Assembly: GCA_964402975.1 (NCBI GenBank)
Contig: CAYOEM010000013.1
Span: 10,491 to 74,490, forward strand
Length of the DNA: 64,000 nucleotides
DNA from: CAMDKS01 sp964402975
GTDB lineage: Bacteria; Bdellovibrionota_B; Oligoflexia; Oligoflexales; RGVZ01
Reading direction: 5' to 3'
Shown here one piece after another: positions 8,108-16,441 of this stretch (its first letter is position 1; every line of letters starts with the position of its first letter). The notes beneath the pieces are model-generated. The model was not told the DNA's origin, did no database searches, and was given only the letters and a program-made list of their open reading frames with translations. The translations under genes and the position numbers were made by a program.

Positions 8108-9210
8108 AGAATTTTCCCCTCATCCGAGTAGATATTATCGTGCTGATCGCGATACTCAAACGACACTTCGAGTCCCTCTGGAGCAGATACGCGGTCAATA
8201 TTCATGGCCGGAATCGAGAAGCTGTACGCTTGCAATTTGTCCATTAAGTTTATCTCGTCCCAGGTGTCTTCGCCAATGGCTCGATATTTCATTCGACCAT
8301 CGACGATATCGTTTTCTGCGAGTTTACCCAAGACCTGCGCGAGATCACCTGCAGCGACAGCACCAGCGTGCATCTCGGGCTTGCTCGCTAGTTCACGCAA
8401 TTTATCATCGTTAGCATCACCGAGCATGACGGTTGCAATCGAAACGGGGACCCTTTTGCCTTCCTCGTCCAATACACCAGGTTTTTTCAGGCGGGAGGCG
8501 ACAGCCGGACCAGCCGAGTCCGTCGGTTCGCCATCGGAGACGAAATAAATTTCTTTGATTGAGCCACTGCGACTGCCAGAAAGAATATCCTCGGCCGCAG
8601 CAAGACCCGATCCGTAATTAGTGCCGCCAGATGCCGCGCAAAGAGTATCAGCGAGAGCGCCATTCTTTGAGATGTCACCGTATAAGCTCGCAGGTGTGCT
8701 ATACATAGCTGAAGATTTCGCAGCAACGCCGCTCGAGAATGTAACAATTGCAAACTGCGCGTTTCCACCGTTAGCAGAAATACCCTGAATGATTGCCTGG
8801 ACGGCTTTCATCCTTCCACAAGAGTTGTTGATCTTAGGGTCGTTACCCCCCCAGCCGGCCATGGAACCCGAAACGTCTATGACGAAGACGATATCACGTG
8901 GATAGGTTGTAGGAGGGCAGACTTTCCCGCTGAATATAAGCGGAGTTCCCGAAAATGAAGCCGATTTAAACTTGTGCTCTCCGCCGCCTTCAATCACAAC
9001 TTTACTTTTGAGCCCTGCGGGTGCGGGAGATGGCGCGCTCTTGCACTGCCAGAACCATGTTAGCTGGTCCACGTTTTGACCCTGATAATAAGCATCGTTG
9101 TCGCGAGCGTTGGTGCCGCTGTCGAATTTGGCAGAGCCACAACCTCCCATCATGCAGGCGAGTGTGGATGCGCAGAATAGACGTAGCCAAACGGTTACTA
9201 GGGTTTTCAT
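8080..9210 (-). CDS. VWA-domain lipoprotein
   Basis: The 376-residue product has a signal peptide with a lipobox near MMGGC (Cys24; an alternative Cys is at 19). A von Willebrand factor A domain starts near residue 105 with the MIDAS motif DVSGSM. The supporting Thr in GGTNYGSGL and the Asp in VSDGEPTD complete a metal-ion adhesion site. Such domains bind protein partners or surfaces in a divalent-metal-dependent way. The polar C-terminal third may be a beta-sandwich. It overlaps the downstream TPR gene and diverges from the SH3 lipoprotein across a 269-base intergenic region. Confidence 0.85.
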   Translation of the reverse strand: MKTLVTVWLRLFCASTLACMMGGCGSAKFDSGTNARDNDAYYQGQNVDQLTWFWQCKSAPSPAPAGLKSKVVIEGGGEHKFKSASFSGTPLIFSGKVCPPTTYPRDIVFVIDVSGSMAGWGGNDPKINNSCGRMKAVQAIIQGISANGGNAQFAIVTFSSGVAAKSSAMYSTPASLYGDISKNGALADTLCAASGGTNYGSGLAAAEDILSGSRSGSIKEIYFVSDGEPTDSAGPAVASRLKKPGVLDEEGKRVPVSIATVMLGDANDDKLRELASKPEMHAGAVAAGDLAQVLGKLAENDIVDGRMKYRAIGEDTWDEINLMDKLQAYSFSIPAMNIDRVSAPEGLEVSFEYRDQHDNIYSDEGKILWSDLPSKD

Positions 9211-9479
9211 AAGTTGGGTTCCTCCAAATGAGATCAGTCCCTCAAGAGAGAAAGCTGATGTCAGGTGAATGGTCGGACTATTTTAAAGGTGTTTGAGGCA
9301 AATCTTTTAACCCACCGCAATTATTAACAAAAAATCAACATGTTCGCGGGCTATCAAAAATCTAGCCGTAGCTTTACCAATGATTTCCGGAATTTCTAGG
9401 TTTCTTTCGTCCCTTGAACCCAAAGTTTGATAGAATCTTTGTAAGTGCTTTTTAAGCAATCATGCCAAGGAGTGGTCTC

Positions 9480-10199
9480 ATGAAGAAGAGCGTTTCGTTT
9501 TTGTCGGTCAACCATTTCGTTCGCAAAATGCCGATCCGGCAAATTTTATTTTCAGTTTTGTTTTTATCGATAGCGATTCAGGGCTGCAGTAGCACTGAGG
9601 ATGATGCCAGCATGGAATCCACCGAGCCGGTCGAAGCAGCTCCAGCTGATGCGTCTTCACAAGCACAACCGGCAGCTGATCAAGCGCAGCCGAGTGAAGA
9701 GGCTAAGGCTCAGGCGGAAGCGCCACCACCGGCCTTGGAAACACCTCCAGCGGCGGCTTCGACTCCAACTCCAACGAAGGAGTCAGCAGTTGAAGCCTCT
9801 GGCGCGCCAATGAATACATCACGGCGAGTCATGTATGTAAAAGTGGACTCGGCCGTTCTACGTGAGCAGCCTGAAGCTAAATCAAAGGTAGTTGGAACCG
9901 CCTCCCGCGGCGATCACTTTCTTGTTTCTGTTGAAGGGGACTGGGCAAAAACAGAAGACGGCCGTTACATCTCGATGAAAGTTCTGAGTGAGAAAGGTGT
10001 TGGTCGATCGAAAAAATCAGCAGACTGGGGGCAGTCGCAAGGGTCCGAGGAGCAGCCTAAAAAAAAGCGGTCCAAGAAGCGTAAATCGGCCGCTCCTGCC
10101 AATACATCCGGAGCGAGTGATTCTGCTAGTGGAGCGACACCTGGTTCAGCAAGCGATGCACCTGCCGCAGTTGATGCCAAGGATGAGGCGAAGCCTTAA
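9480..10199 (+). CDS. SH3-type domain lipoprotein with Ala/Pro-rich linker
   Basis: I choose the ATG at 9480 because AAGGAG lies seven bases upstream, rather than the ATG at 9462. The 239-residue product has a signal anchor and lipobox ending in IQGC near residue 33. A low-complexity Ala/Pro/Glu linker follows to about residue 115, then a bacterial SH3-like domain (about 120-170, with VLREQPEAKSKVVG and a GDWAKT motif). The tail is Lys-rich and then Ser/Ala-rich and probably disordered. Bacterial SH3b domains often bind peptidoglycan; the basic tail could also contact wall polymers or nucleic acid. It precedes mlaE by 56 bases in the same direction. Confidence 0.75.
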   Translation: MKKSVSFLSVNHFVRKMPIRQILFSVLFLSIAIQGCSSTEDDASMESTEPVEAAPADASSQAQPAADQAQPSEEAKAQAEAPPPALETPPAAASTPTPTKESAVEASGAPMNTSRRVMYVKVDSAVLREQPEAKSKVVGTASRGDHFLVSVEGDWAKTEDGRYISMKVLSEKGVGRSKKSADWGQSQGSEEQPKKKRSKKRKSAAPANTSGASDSASGATPGSASDAPAAVDAKDEAKP

Positions 10200-10255
10200 C
10201 GTCTCTAGCCGAAGTAACTAGCTGAGGGCGACAGTATAAATGATCAGAGGGCATT

Positions 10256-11089
10256 TTGAGGGTTATTGTTGAGTCAATCGGAAGGTCTATTACTGGCGAC
10301 GGACTAAAGTCTGTGTTGCAGGCTGCGATTGTGCAGCCTGTGTCTTTAGTCGGGGCCATCATGAATTTTCTCGGCAACACGCTTCTTCGATCGTTTCGGC
10401 CTGCCATGTCCATCGGACTGTTTCTGAAGCAGTGTGAGTTTGTTGGAAACCAAAGTATTGGCGTTATGATTTTATCTGGAATGATGATAGGCGCCGTCTT
10501 TGGATTGCAGTTTGGAGAGATGTTTCGGGTTTTTGGCGCCGAGGGTATGATAGGAGCTGCCGCTGGCTATGCTCTCAGTAAAGAGTTGGCTCCTGTTGTT
10601 GGCTCTTTTCTCGTGACAGCCCGCGCCGGCAGTTCCATGGCCGCAGAGATCGCAACCATGCGGGTCAATGAACAGATCGACGCCATGAGAGTCATGGCTG
10701 TTAATCCATACAATTACCTCGTAGCTCCAAGGATCTGGGCTAGCGTCGTCATGATGCCGCTTTTGACGATGATTTTCATTATTTCGGGCGTCTTTTGCTC
10801 ATTTGTCATTGGTGTCGCGATATACGACGTGGATCTAGCGGTGTTCTTCGACAAGATCCAGTGGATCGTTAAGCCAAGGCATTTGTGGGAAGGTGGTCAG
10901 AAGGCGATGATCTTTGGTCTCATTCTTTCGGTTATAGGGTGTTTCAAGGGTTTCAATGCCAGCGGCGGAGCGAAAGGTGTGGGACGTGCGACAACGGAGG
11001 CCGTTGTGATGTCGCTGGTAACCATTCTCGTGGTCGACTTCTTTATTAGCTATCTGAATTACCTGCAGGGTCAGGATGGCATTCTTTAG
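10256..11089 (+). CDS. mlaE: MlaE family ABC permease (phospholipid/lipid trafficking)
   Basis: The 277-residue inner-membrane protein fits the MlaE/TTG2B permease family. It has several hydrophobic segments, the core ALSKELAPVVGSFLVTARAG, the AAEIATMRVNEQIDAMRVM segment and YLVAPRIWA. In the Mla system MlaE works with the ATPase MlaF and the MCE protein MlaD to move phospholipid between the membranes. No MlaF or MlaD gene is adjacent; an MlaF-like ATPase is about 50 kb away at 60843. The start is TTG at 10256 with AGAGGG four bases upstream, a short spacing; an in-frame ATG at about 10361 would remove the amphipathic N-terminus. Confidence 0.88.
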   Translation: MRVIVESIGRSITGDGLKSVLQAAIVQPVSLVGAIMNFLGNTLLRSFRPAMSIGLFLKQCEFVGNQSIGVMILSGMMIGAVFGLQFGEMFRVFGAEGMIGAAAGYALSKELAPVVGSFLVTARAGSSMAAEIATMRVNEQIDAMRVMAVNPYNYLVAPRIWASVVMMPLLTMIFIISGVFCSFVIGVAIYDVDLAVFFDKIQWIVKPRHLWEGGQKAMIFGLILSVIGCFKGFNASGGAKGVGRATTEAVVMSLVTILVVDFFISYLNYLQGQDGIL

Positions 11090-11112
11090 TTTTTCAGGGG
11101 AGTCTTGGTATC

Positions 11113-13212
11113 GTGTGGCAGATGGATCCACCACCAGACAATCAATTGCAGGGTGGAGTTAGTTCAAGACTTCGTCTCGCTCTAGGATTATTTATTGGGG
11201 CGATATTACTTGGCATCTCGTCTTATTTCGTAGCCGATGCAGTTACGGAAAAAATCGCTCTAAAGTTGAAAGATCAAATTAAACGAGCCCGTTCGCGGCA
11301 TGGGTTGATCATTGAGTATGAATCCATGGACGTCGGTTTGGGTTTTGTGACATTTGAAAAATTGGCCGTCGGACGACAGCCTTGGGTCGTTGTCGAGGGG
11401 CTTCGCGTCGAGCTATCGCTAAATCCGTTCGCAGATTTTTTAAGGCCTAACAAAATTGCAATGAAGAAACTCGGAGTGAATTTATCCCCTTCCGAGGAAC
11501 TTTGGCCTGCCGAGCTAATAGAACTGAAAAAAAAGATCCTGGGAAACAAACAATTAAATACAAATCGTAACGACGTTACCGGGGCGGCTTTTTTAGCAAA
11601 ACGCCTTGAGTTTATGATTGAACGGTTTGAGTGGAGTGATGGGAAAAAATCTCTTTTGGTTATGGAGGACACATCGACGACACTGCGATTGTTAGAGCGT
11701 CGATTCGCGTTGAGAACGGTTTCGGTCGTAGCCATGGACCGAGTGAAGGAGAGTTATCTCGAGGCCGAGTTGAATGGCGCGCCCGATCAGCAAATTAAAT
11801 TAAATATTCGCGGCAGACCTGAGTTCAGGGGTCGGCCAGCTTGGGCTGCAAGTTGTCTGATCCGGCGTGATCCTCTCGCAGTGAAGTGTGATGTTGATGC
11901 AGATCGTCTCCCCGATTTGGTGCTGACCCCGTTCCAGTCGAGGTTGGGCAAGGCTTTTAAACCTGGCTACAAGGGCGGCATTGGGCTTGAAGCTTTAGAC
12001 GGCCGCCAATTAAAGCGTATGCGCGTCAGTACGCGCGGTGTTATTGAAAACATTATCGTTGAATACTCCTCACTATCATTGAATCCCGTGGGTCCAGTAA
12101 ATATTCGCGTAAACATGGATTTAGATGTCGATGCTCAAGAACGTTCTATCAGCGCCGGCGGCTCCGAGTTATTTGTCTATGCGCCCGGAGCTACGGATGG
12201 TGAGGGGGTTAACGTTTCGGCTGAATTTGCACTGAGCCTCGCAAAAAACAATGGTGCAGACATCCTTCCGCACGGCAATTTCCAATTAAACGCTGATAAA
12301 ATAGACTGTTCAGCATTGATCAATACTATCCCGCACTCGTTTGCGCCGGAATTTTTGGGCTTTGAAATGGATGGAACAGCAGCTTTACGAGCCCAGATCA
12401 ATTTAGATGACAAAGGGGCCAAATTTTCAATATCGGGATCTCGTTTCGACTGTAACGTCACCAAAACTCCTGAAATGTACAGCGCCGACTATCTTGCAGG
12501 AGCGTTTGTGATCGAGCGGCAAACGCCGAGCGGTAAAATTACCATTCCAGTGGATCCCGTTAGGCCTTATTTCGTCTCGTATAAAGACATTCCGATTTTG
12601 GTTCGATCGGCTTTTATTTCCAGCGAAGACACTGGTTTTTTCAGCCATCGAGGCGTTGAGATCGGGGCTATCGTGGGTGCAGTGCAAAAAAACGCGGAAG
12701 CAAAACGAGCGGCGGTAGGCGGTTCAACCATAACCATGCAGACAGTCAAGAATTTATTTTTAGCTCGAGATAAAACAATTTCGAGAAAGCTACAGGAGAT
12801 GTTTTTGGCATGGCATCTTGAGCGTACGATAACCAAAGAACGGATTCTTGAGATATATCTGAATATGGTTGAATTTGGTCCGGGCCTTTACGGCATCGGA
12901 CGAGCCAGTCAAAAGTTTTTTAACAAAGATCCAAACGATTTGACGTTAAAAGAGGCTATTTATCTGGCGTCATTGCTACCGGCACCGATTCCTCGTTATC
13001 GGTATTTTTGTGCGGGCGAGTTAACTCCAAATTACAACAAGATCGTTAAGCAACTTTTAGATCGCATGTTGGCTCTCGGTAGAATTACAGCATCGCAATA
13101 TCAGACGGCTTTAGCCGAAAAACTCGAGTTCTCTAAGATTGAAAGAGAGTCAGCGTGCGCGGATATTCGCGCCCACGAGGCCCAAAACTCTGAGGGATCG
13201 GCTGAGGATTAG
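11113..13212 (+). CDS. Peptidoglycan glycosyltransferase (GT51) with long extra periplasmic region
   Basis: The 699-residue protein has one N-terminal transmembrane segment (about residues 15-37), about 430 residues of unassigned sequence, and a C-terminal glycosyltransferase-51 domain (about 475-660). Family motifs are SSEDTGFFSHRG with the catalytic Glu505, GGSTITMQ, RKLQEMFLAWHLER and ILEIYLNMVEFG. It polymerises lipid II into glycan strands at the inner-membrane surface. There is no transpeptidase domain, so it resembles MtgA, but MtgA is about 240 residues. The extra region is beta-rich and AsmA-like in feel (repeated LSLNPF and FQLNADKI-type segments). The GTG at 11113 is supported by an upstream CAGGGGAG. 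Confidence 0.85.
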   Translation: MWQMDPPPDNQLQGGVSSRLRLALGLFIGAILLGISSYFVADAVTEKIALKLKDQIKRARSRHGLIIEYESMDVGLGFVTFEKLAVGRQPWVVVEGLRVELSLNPFADFLRPNKIAMKKLGVNLSPSEELWPAELIELKKKILGNKQLNTNRNDVTGAAFLAKRLEFMIERFEWSDGKKSLLVMEDTSTTLRLLERRFALRTVSVVAMDRVKESYLEAELNGAPDQQIKLNIRGRPEFRGRPAWAASCLIRRDPLAVKCDVDADRLPDLVLTPFQSRLGKAFKPGYKGGIGLEALDGRQLKRMRVSTRGVIENIIVEYSSLSLNPVGPVNIRVNMDLDVDAQERSISAGGSELFVYAPGATDGEGVNVSAEFALSLAKNNGADILPHGNFQLNADKIDCSALINTIPHSFAPEFLGFEMDGTAALRAQINLDDKGAKFSISGSRFDCNVTKTPEMYSADYLAGAFVIERQTPSGKITIPVDPVRPYFVSYKDIPILVRSAFISSEDTGFFSHRGVEIGAIVGAVQKNAEAKRAAVGGSTITMQTVKNLFLARDKTISRKLQEMFLAWHLERTITKERILEIYLNMVEFGPGLYGIGRASQKFFNKDPNDLTLKEAIYLASLLPAPIPRYRYFCAGELTPNYNKIVKQLLDRMLALGRITASQYQTALAEKLEFSKIERESACADIRAHEAQNSEGSAED

Positions 13213-14102
13213 AGCGTAAACCGCTGAGGGCTTTCAAGATCGGCGTACGGTTCAAATTTTTTGGCTGAGTTCAAACGGATTTTACTCATAGCGCACGTTG
13301 AATCGTGGGTGAAAAAAATCCACGAATCTTCGTTCGCAAACCTAGAGTAGAAAGTCCTTTTTTCATCGATAACTTGCTCCGCAAAGCGGTCGTAACCCAT
13401 CGTGATCGGTAAGTGTACCCAAGCTTTTCCGGGTATTAAATCCCCCGCAAAGACAATGGACTTACCATTTGCTTGGGCCACGGTATGCATGTGACCCGGT
13501 GTGTGGCCGTGGGAGTAAGAGAACGATATAAAATTTGGCAGTTCATCACTTTGTTCGCAGTCATTAACTAAGACGAGCCGACCACTTCGCTCTAGAAGCT
13601 CTTGTAGTTCTGGTATAAACGATGCTCTGTCCCTTGGGTGAGGTGATTTAGCTCGGTCAAACGCCGTGCGACTGACCACGTATTTGGCGCGGGGGAATAA
13701 AAGACGGTCTCCGCTAGCTTGGCGATCTTTCCAGGACGGTAAGAGGCCGCCCGCATGGTCAAAATGCAGATGGGACAAGATGACAAAATCAATTTCAGAA
13801 TGATCGATACCAAGTTGGTTGAGGTTTTCAATTAGGCGGTGTCCGGAATCGACGACGCCGTAGCGATCGGCAAGTTTTGGTTCAAAAAAACTTCCAATGC
13901 CGGTTTCGCACAGGATTTTTTTTCCGTCACACTCGAGCAACATAGACCTGCAGCTCAGCGGGATTCGACCTAGCGTGTCCGGTGTAATCCACTTTTCCCA
14001 GACCGTTCGCGGAGCGTTACCGAACATGGCGCCGCCGTCAAGCCGCTGAACATTTCCCTCGACCGCTGTAACCCTGAGGTCTCGCACAAACTGTTTTTCC
14101 AT
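13209..14102 (-). CDS. Metallo-beta-lactamase-fold hydrolase, lactonase-like
   Basis: The 297-residue cytoplasmic protein carries the HLHFDHAGG zinc motif near residue 110, a second metal region SHGHTPGHMH near 193, and FAGDLIPG near 216. Together these place it in the MBL superfamily near N-acyl homoserine lactonases and related hydrolases. The final FFTHDSTCAMSKI near 262 resembles the last His of lactonases. No signal peptide is visible. Its 3' end overlaps the GT51 gene by four bases, convergent. The substrate is unknown; quorum-signal hydrolysis is only one option. Confidence 0.82.
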   Translation of the reverse strand: MEKQFVRDLRVTAVEGNVQRLDGGAMFGNAPRTVWEKWITPDTLGRIPLSCRSMLLECDGKKILCETGIGSFFEPKLADRYGVVDSGHRLIENLNQLGIDHSEIDFVILSHLHFDHAGGLLPSWKDRQASGDRLLFPRAKYVVSRTAFDRAKSPHPRDRASFIPELQELLERSGRLVLVNDCEQSDELPNFISFSYSHGHTPGHMHTVAQANGKSIVFAGDLIPGKAWVHLPITMGYDRFAEQVIDEKRTFYSRFANEDSWIFFTHDSTCAMSKIRLNSAKKFEPYADLESPQRFTL

Positions 14103-14488
14103 TCAAACTTTTCGAAAAAATAAAACCGCCGCATTTAACGGTCGGAAATTTAGAACTCGTGATGGTGTCAAAAATGAAGTTGTTCTTCAAGCATTTGCTG
14201 TGACTAATTTTTGGCTTGTTTATTAACTATGCGAATAGGTGAAGTCCTTGTAGGACAACGAATTTATCGGGTCAGTTGGCTCTCTTATTCACAAAACCTG
14301 TGGATAAATATTTAGATCGTGTAAAGAGGGGGTTCGACTCCTTTTTCCATAAAACTTAATAATTACAGGTCTTTGCTAAAAAAAAAGGCTCATTCGTTAA
14401 GTATAGGGCAAATTTTGCCGATAACTCCTCGTAAGTCAGAGGCTGGCTTGGTTGTCGGCCTTTTGCCTTGCGGAGATGGGCTAACTAA
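14103..14488. other. 386-base intergenic region between divergent genes
   Basis: No coding frame of note is seen. The region is AT-rich, especially at 14340-14415 with a run of nine A. It contains a small hairpin GTCCT-tgt-AGGAC at 14244-14256 and an inverted pair of DnaA-box-like nonamers (listed separately). It must contain the promoters of the lactonase-like gene and the metalloprotease gene. Confidence 0.6.
14285..14307. promoter_or_regulatory. Inverted pair of DnaA-box-like sequences
   Basis: TTATTCACA lies on the plus strand at 14285-14293 and TTATCCACA on the minus strand at 14299-14307, separated by five bases. The second is the textbook consensus box and the first fits TTATNCACA. 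Arranged this way they form a near-perfect 23-bp palindrome in an AT-rich intergenic region. It may be a DnaA-binding regulatory site, a DnaA titration site, or an operator for another dimeric regulator. No dnaA, dnaN or other oriC neighbour genes are nearby, so origin function is not claimed. Confidence 0.4.
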
Positions 14489-16297
14489 ATGAAATTAATG
14501 TATAAAAACAAGTCAGGGATTCTGCGCTTCAGCTTCGTGTCGCTATTGGCGTCATCGACGGCCTACGCTGGCGGTTTTTTTAAGACACTCCCCGAGGTTC
14601 TCGACCGGGAATGGAGCTCTTTTGAGGTAAAGGCAGCGACCAGACTCGATTCAGGGCAATTAAGTTTATCGCCGGCAGAGCGTTTTGAATTGCTACGAAA
14701 GCATCTGAATCACCATGGACTACATCCACTTTTAAATATCGTCGCCAAGCCATTGGATTATGACGTGAAGCCTCATGGCGACTTATCGAGTGAGCTTGGG
14801 CTCACTGTTAAGGAGTTCGCGGTTCGCGTCGGGGCATATGATGTGTGCAAGGCTGGTTTCAAGACCGTGGATGCCAGCCGCGGTGTGTCGCACGTTGTAG
14901 GGCTGGTTCCAAAAGTGGACGCGGTGTATCCGTTTCATGACGATGCGTGGCCTGACGTGAACTCGGCAGTAGAGCAGGCGAGTGTCGCCGTCCATCAATT
15001 AACGGGCGGCCAAAATCTGTCCGTGACGTTAGTGTCCAGATGTCTATATCCAGCTTCCGGCGAATTGATGCCTGTATGGAAGATCATCGTAACGTCTGAT
15101 AAGTCGCCATTCGTAACCTATGTAGGGGATTCGGGAGTCCTTGAGGGTGATGCGATGGCTTTTGATGCAACCGCTCAAGTGCGCGCTTACCAGTCGAACT
15201 CCAAAGACTCTGATCCCAATAAGAGAGCTCTTGTAAACTTCACCGTTGAAGTTTCAGGTGATGGTACGTTAACCAATGATTATTTCATGACAGCGTTTGG
15301 AAACAGCGCAACCCGCAATCAAGCCCCCTTCGACGCCGATCAAACAAATCCTGATCACTTTAATGAGCAATCGACTTTTGCCCATGTGAACCGTCAATTC
15401 CAATTTGTAAGTCAAAATGGCTATGTCTGGAAGGGGCCAAAGCCCATTAAAGTATTTACGTCTTACCCGTCGAGCCGAGAGAGTAACGCTCAGTACATTC
15501 CATTTAATGGTTCAACAGGCCCCATGATCATTATCGGACCTGGAAAATCAGGAGAGTTAACTAATCTGGCGACAGATAGTGACGTTGTCAGCCATGAGTT
15601 TGGTCACCATGTTGTTTATGGATCTGTGACGGAAGTTCCGTCAGGTAGTGAGTCTCTAGTGATTCATGAGGGTTTAGCCGATGCCTTAACATTCTATGCG
15701 TCCGGGGATTACTGTCTAGGGGAGTCGATTTGTCCTTATCCCGAAGACCCGAAGAAATTCTGTCAGGTTCTAGGTCAGTGTTTAAGGACGGCCAACATTT
15801 CTAATAAATATAGAGATTCGGCCTACCTGGCGTCCGGGCCGCATGCGCGTGGGCAAGTCGTGTCTGCGATGTTTGCGGATCTGAAGAAATCCGGGAAGAT
15901 ACCCGCAGAAAATCTTCATAAACTACTGATTGCAGCAGTCACGTATTTGCCAAAAGAGGCGAGCATTAAGGCATTGATTGTTGCCGTGTTGGATGCGGAC
16001 TTCACGCTTTACAACCAGCAATATTCAACCATTATAAAAGAGACAGCTCTAGCTCGAGGTATGGGGATTGAAGACCTTGGGATTGATCTGGCTGACGTCG
16101 ATGGAAAAGCGCCAACTGAGGGTACTAAAGCTAAGAAAGAAAGTGGATTTATGGGGCTCTGCTCAATCGGGAGTAGTGGCAATCAAAGCACGGCATCCGT
16201 TCTGGGATTGTTCGTTCTTCTTGCGCTGCCAATCGTATGGCAGTTGGCGAGAAAGCCCGTACCTGCCATTGCCCGTAAACGCAAAAACAGGAATTAA
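14489..16297 (+). CDS. Secreted gluzincin-type metalloprotease with C-terminal membrane anchor
   Basis: The 602-residue protein has a signal peptide ending in TAYAGG. The zinc motif HEFGH is at residues 369-373 and a candidate third ligand Glu394 lies in HEGLADALTF, the layout of M4/M36-type gluzincins. The region before it (about 30-330) would be a propeptide and N-terminal domain. A Cys-containing segment near 425-445 could form disulfides. The C-terminus has a Gly/Ser linker with a Cys, one hydrophobic helix (about 566-584) and a basic tail, resembling tripartite sorting signals of the GlyGly-CTERM/MYXO-CTERM kind. It stands alone on the plus strand with a 386-base upstream region. Confidence 0.75.
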   Translation: MKLMYKNKSGILRFSFVSLLASSTAYAGGFFKTLPEVLDREWSSFEVKAATRLDSGQLSLSPAERFELLRKHLNHHGLHPLLNIVAKPLDYDVKPHGDLSSELGLTVKEFAVRVGAYDVCKAGFKTVDASRGVSHVVGLVPKVDAVYPFHDDAWPDVNSAVEQASVAVHQLTGGQNLSVTLVSRCLYPASGELMPVWKIIVTSDKSPFVTYVGDSGVLEGDAMAFDATAQVRAYQSNSKDSDPNKRALVNFTVEVSGDGTLTNDYFMTAFGNSATRNQAPFDADQTNPDHFNEQSTFAHVNRQFQFVSQNGYVWKGPKPIKVFTSYPSSRESNAQYIPFNGSTGPMIIIGPGKSGELTNLATDSDVVSHEFGHHVVYGSVTEVPSGSESLVIHEGLADALTFYASGDYCLGESICPYPEDPKKFCQVLGQCLRTANISNKYRDSAYLASGPHARGQVVSAMFADLKKSGKIPAENLHKLLIAAVTYLPKEASIKALIVAVLDADFTLYNQQYSTIIKETALARGMGIEDLGIDLADVDGKAPTEGTKAKKESGFMGLCSIGSSGNQSTASVLGLFVLLALPIVWQLARKPVPAIARKRKNRN

Positions 16298-16441
16298 TCC
16301 TTAATTTTTCAGACAGATCTTAATGGTGTGAAATTTCTGCCTAGATCGGAGTTGATCGGTGGGCTTTAGTTTACATCTAGTATACCGATTTAATGCTCGC
16401 GTGGTGTTTCTGTTTTAGCATTTTTGAAAGGAGCCAGCCCC

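Noticed and set aside
14103..14488. Chromosomal origin of replication
   Set aside because: Only two DnaA boxes are found, and none of the usual neighbours (dnaA, dnaN, gidA, rpmH, parAB) is present. A regulatory site is more likely.
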